A DNA stretch of 8,284 bases from JAAYZK01 sp964535025 (GTDB lineage: Bacteria > Planctomycetota > Phycisphaerae > SM23-33 > FEN-1343). The stretch is from positions 1 through 8,284 of the forward strand of contig CAZHRW010000229.1 in the NCBI GenBank assembly GCA_964535025.1. The letters are read 5' to 3'. Shown piece after piece: positions 6,219-8,284 of the stretch (the first letter of the stretch is position 1; every line of letters begins with the position of its first letter). A program made the position numbers and the translations under genes. The notes under the pieces are model-generated. The model searched no databases, was not told where the DNA came from, and worked only from the letters and a program-made list of their open reading frames with translations.

Positions 6219-7832
6219 TCACACGACGGCGCCGTGGATCGTTTCCTCGGCCTTCTCGTCGTAGTCGGTGACCATCAGGTCGGTGGTCAGCAGCAGTCCG
6301 GCGATGCTCGCGGCGTTCTGCAGGGCCGACCGGGAGACCTTGGCCGGATCGATGATCCCGGCGTCGACCATGTTGACGTACTCGCCCTTGGCGGCGTCAT
6401 AGCCGATGTTTTCCCCGCGGGTGAGGATCTCGTCGACGACGACGGCGCCGTCGCGGCCGCCGTTTGCGACGATCTGCATCGTCGGGGCCTTGAGGGCCTC
6501 GACGAGGATGTCCACGCCGAGTTTCTCGTCGCCGCGGGCCTTGGAGCGCGCCTTGGTGACCGCCTCGATCGCGTGGAGGAACACCACCCCGCCGCCGGGC
6601 ACGACGCCCTCCTCCAGGGCCGCCGCGGTGGCGTGCCTGGCGTCCTCGATGAGGTCCTTGCGTTCCTTCATCTCGGTTTCGGTCGCGGCCCCGGCGCGGA
6701 CGACGGCGACGCCGCCGGACAGCTTGGCCAGGCGTTCCTGGAGCTTCTCGCGGTCGTAGTCGCTGGTGGTCGTTTCGATCTGGTTGCGGATCGTCTGGCA
6801 GCGGGCGTCGATCGCCTTTTTCTTGCCGGCGCCCTGGATGACGGTGGTGGTGTCCTTGCCGACGACGATCCGCTTGGCCTGCCCGAGCATCGACAGGTCG
6901 ACGTTCTCCAGCTTGATGCCCAGGTCCTCGCTGACGACCTGCCCGCCGGTGAGGATCGCCAGGTCCTGCAGCATCGCCTTGCGGCGGTCGCCGAAGCCGG
7001 GCGCCTTGACGGCGCAGACGTTCAGCGTCCCGCGGAGGCGGTTGAGCACCAGCGCCGCCAGCGCCTCGCCCTCGACGTCCTCGGCGACAATCAGCAGCGG
7101 CTTGGACGCCGAGGCGATCTTCTCCAGCAGGCCGACCAGGTCGCGCAGCGAGGAGATCTTCTTCTCGTGCAGGAGGATGAGGGCGTCCTCCAGGATGCAC
7201 TCCATGGTGTTGGGGTTGGTCATGAAGTACGACGAGATGTAGCCCTTGTCGAACTGCATGCCGTCGACCACTTCCAGCTCGCTTTCGAGGCCCTTGCCCT
7301 CTTCGACGCTGATCACGCCGTCGGCGCCGACCTTCTCGAACGCCCGGGCCAGCAGGTCGCCGATCTCGGCGTCCCAGTTGGCGCTGACGGTGGCGACCTT
7401 CTTGAGGTCCTCGGTGCCCTTGACGGGGACCGCCTGGGCCTCGATCGACTCGACGGCCGCGTCGACCGCGATCTCGATGCCCCGCCGGACCGCCATGGCG
7501 TCGGCGCCGGCGGTGACGTTCTTCAACCCGGCGGCGTAGACGGCCTCGGCCAGGACGGTCGCGGTGGTGGTGCCGTCGCCGACCACGTCGGAGGTCTTGC
7601 TGGCGGCCTGAGCGACCATCTTGGCGCCCATGTTCTCGAAGGGGGTGGGCAGGTCGATTTCCTTGCTGACCGTCACGCCGTCCTTGGTCACCTTGGGCCC
7701 GCCGAACGATTTCTGGAGCAGGACATTCCGCCCCGAGGGTCCCAGCGTGACCTTGACGGCCGCCGCCAGCTTGCTCAGCCCGTGGAGCATTTCCTGACGG
7801 GCGTCCATGTCAAACATCATCTGCTTGGCCAT
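6219..7832 (-). CDS. groEL: GroEL chaperonin (60 kDa, second copy, no GGM tail)
   Basis: This 537-residue chaperonin subunit is expected to form double rings that fold proteins in the cytosol with GroES and ATP. The ATP site is intact: TLGPSGRN (29-36), D51 in TKDGVTV, GDGTTTAT (85-92), the catalytic aspartate D397 in EDARHAT, and GGG at 413-415. Apical substrate- and GroES-binding residues are also kept, with Y198, Y202 and F203 in GYISSYF (E. coli Y199, Y203, F204). The oddity is the C-terminus. After MVTD it ends in DEKAEETIHGAVV with no Gly-Gly-Met repeats. GGGAG (7840-7844) lies seven bases before the ATG. It follows groES by 52 bases, and another groEL ends just upstream of groES, so this is a paralogue. 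It is probably active, but possibly specialised. Confidence 0.97.
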   Translation of the reverse strand: MAKQMMFDMDARQEMLHGLSKLAAAVKVTLGPSGRNVLLQKSFGGPKVTKDGVTVSKEIDLPTPFENMGAKMVAQAASKTSDVVGDGTTTATVLAEAVYAAGLKNVTAGADAMAVRRGIEIAVDAAVESIEAQAVPVKGTEDLKKVATVSANWDAEIGDLLARAFEKVGADGVISVEEGKGLESELEVVDGMQFDKGYISSYFMTNPNTMECILEDALILLHEKKISSLRDLVGLLEKIASASKPLLIVAEDVEGEALAALVLNRLRGTLNVCAVKAPGFGDRRKAMLQDLAILTGGQVVSEDLGIKLENVDLSMLGQAKRIVVGKDTTTVIQGAGKKKAIDARCQTIRNQIETTTSDYDREKLQERLAKLSGGVAVVRAGAATETEMKERKDLIEDARHATAAALEEGVVPGGGVVFLHAIEAVTKARSKARGDEKLGVDILVEALKAPTMQIVANGGRDGAVVVDEILTRGENIGYDAAKGEYVNMVDAGIIDPAKVSRSALQNAASIAGLLLTTDLMVTDYDEKAEETIHGAVV

Positions 7833-7855
7833 CTTTCGTCTCCCAGTCTGCCCTC

Positions 7856-7870
7856 GCGGCCGCCGGCCGC
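7856..7870 (-). promoter_or_regulatory. Small hairpin between groES and groEL
   Basis: GCGGCC (7856-7861) and GGCCGC (7865-7870) form a perfect 6-bp stem with a 3-base loop in the 52-base groES-groEL gap, about a dozen bases ahead of the groEL ribosome binding site. It might tune the relative output of the two genes. It could equally be chance in GC-rich DNA. Confidence 0.3.
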
Positions 7871-7884
7871 ACGGGGGAGTGTTG

Positions 7885-8175
7885 CTACTTTTCCAGAACC
7901 GCCAGGACGTCCGACTCGCGGAGGATGACGTAGGGCTCGCCGTCGATGGTGACTTCGGTGCCGGCGTATTTGCCGTAGAACACCTCGTCGCCTTCGCGGA
8001 GCCCCGTCTGTCCCCGTTCGCCGCTGTCGAGAAGCTTGCCCGGCCCGGTGGCGACCACGGTGCCCCGCTGCGGCTTTTCCTTGGCGGTGTCGGGCAACAC
8101 GATGCCCCCGGCGGTGACTTCCTCGGCCTCGCTCTGCTTGACCAGCACGCGATCTTCCAACGGTCTGACTGCCAT
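7885..8175 (-). CDS. groES: GroES co-chaperonin (10 kDa)
   Basis: This 96-residue subunit of the heptameric lid caps GroEL rings. It begins MAVRPLEDRVLVKQ, a standard GroES start. The mobile loop that docks on GroEL lies at about residues 16-32, with the hydrophobic tripeptide inside GGIVLPD (23-29). GTVVATGPGK, EGDEVFYGKYAGTEV and ILRESDVLAVLEK complete the family pattern, and the length is normal. AAGGAG (8184-8189) lies eight bases before ATG 8175, the best ribosome binding site in the window. It sits between the end of one groEL and the start of another, and must presumably serve both. I see no CIRCE operator in the 64 bases upstream, so regulation probably acts on a promoter outside the window. 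Confidence 0.97.
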   Translation of the reverse strand: MAVRPLEDRVLVKQSEAEEVTAGGIVLPDTAKEKPQRGTVVATGPGKLLDSGERGQTGLREGDEVFYGKYAGTEVTIDGEPYVILRESDVLAVLEK

Positions 8176-8239
8176 GATCCGGACTCCTTGCTTGTCTACC
8201 TTTCTTGGTGTTGTCTTGCTCGGTTCGCCACGGGGCGGC

Positions 8240-8284
8240 TCACATCATGCCGCCCATGCCGCCCATGCCCCCCATGCCGCCCAT
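8240..8284 (-). CDS. groEL: 3' end of another groEL (GGM tail), truncated by the window edge
   Basis: The last 45 bases, read on the minus strand, encode MGGMGGMGGMGGMM followed by a TGA stop at 8242-8240. Such a Gly-Gly-Met tail ending in MM is the hallmark C-terminus of GroEL, and the reading frame leads directly toward groES 64 bases on. The rest of the gene lies beyond the right edge. Only 14 residues are visible, so identity rests on the tail motif and on position. A glycine-methionine-rich end of an unrelated protein is possible but unlikely beside groES. Confidence 0.82.
   Translation of the reverse strand: MGGMGGMGGMGGMM

Noticed and set aside
5178..7928. 916-codon open frame on the plus strand
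   Set aside because: It lies opposite dnaJ, groEL and the end of groES, all of which are unmistakable. The translation is compositionally biased Leu/Gly/Asp/Val sequence produced by the complement of conserved genes.
8176..8239. Possible CIRCE (HrcA) operator before groES
   Set aside because: I looked for TTAGCACTC and its inverted partner in the gaps before groES and groEL and found neither. The cluster's main promoter probably lies outside the window, so regulation remains undecided.

Overview
The window reads as high-GC bacterial chromosome, most likely from Planctomycetota; this is inferred, not proven. The hints are two groEL genes flanking a single groES, a large membrane protein of a kind I do not recognise outside that group, weak or missing Shine-Dalgarno sites at several starts, and an intergenic repeat of the 'ctttgtggc' type. 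No rRNA or other phylogenetic marker is present to settle it.

Layout. The plus strand carries one gene, a dGTPase-like HD-domain triphosphohydrolase (158-1306). Facing it on the minus strand is a 668-residue multi-pass membrane protein of unknown function (1445-3451) with its own sigma70-like promoter. The 138 bases between their stop codons hold a short hairpin and a degenerate tandem copy of the membrane gene's 3' end. A 323-base intergenic stretch (3452-3774) holds the promoter, a 9-bp inverted repeat and one copy of a dispersed repeat. A second copy in opposite orientation starts the window (1-147), directly in front of the dGTPase gene.

From the right edge to 3775 the minus strand is a protein-folding cluster. 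In transcription order it is the last 14 codons of a groEL with a GGM tail, groES, a complete second groEL without that tail, dnaJ, grpE, a FmdB-type zinc-ribbon protein and YacG. Gaps are 64, 52, 90 and 14 bases, then a 14-base grpE/fmdB-type overlap, then 62 bases, so co-transcription of much of it is plausible. GroES caps GroEL rings. DnaJ and GrpE are the J-protein and nucleotide-exchange partners of DnaK, whose gene is not in the window. The two small zinc proteins at the distal end are not classical chaperone parts.

Most of the window is well-conserved housekeeping sequence and I see no evidence of a wholly new system. The points worth following up are the two differing GroELs around one GroES, the inverted dispersed repeat, the duplicated and decayed gene end, the strong groEL-dnaJ hairpin, and the uncharacterised membrane protein.
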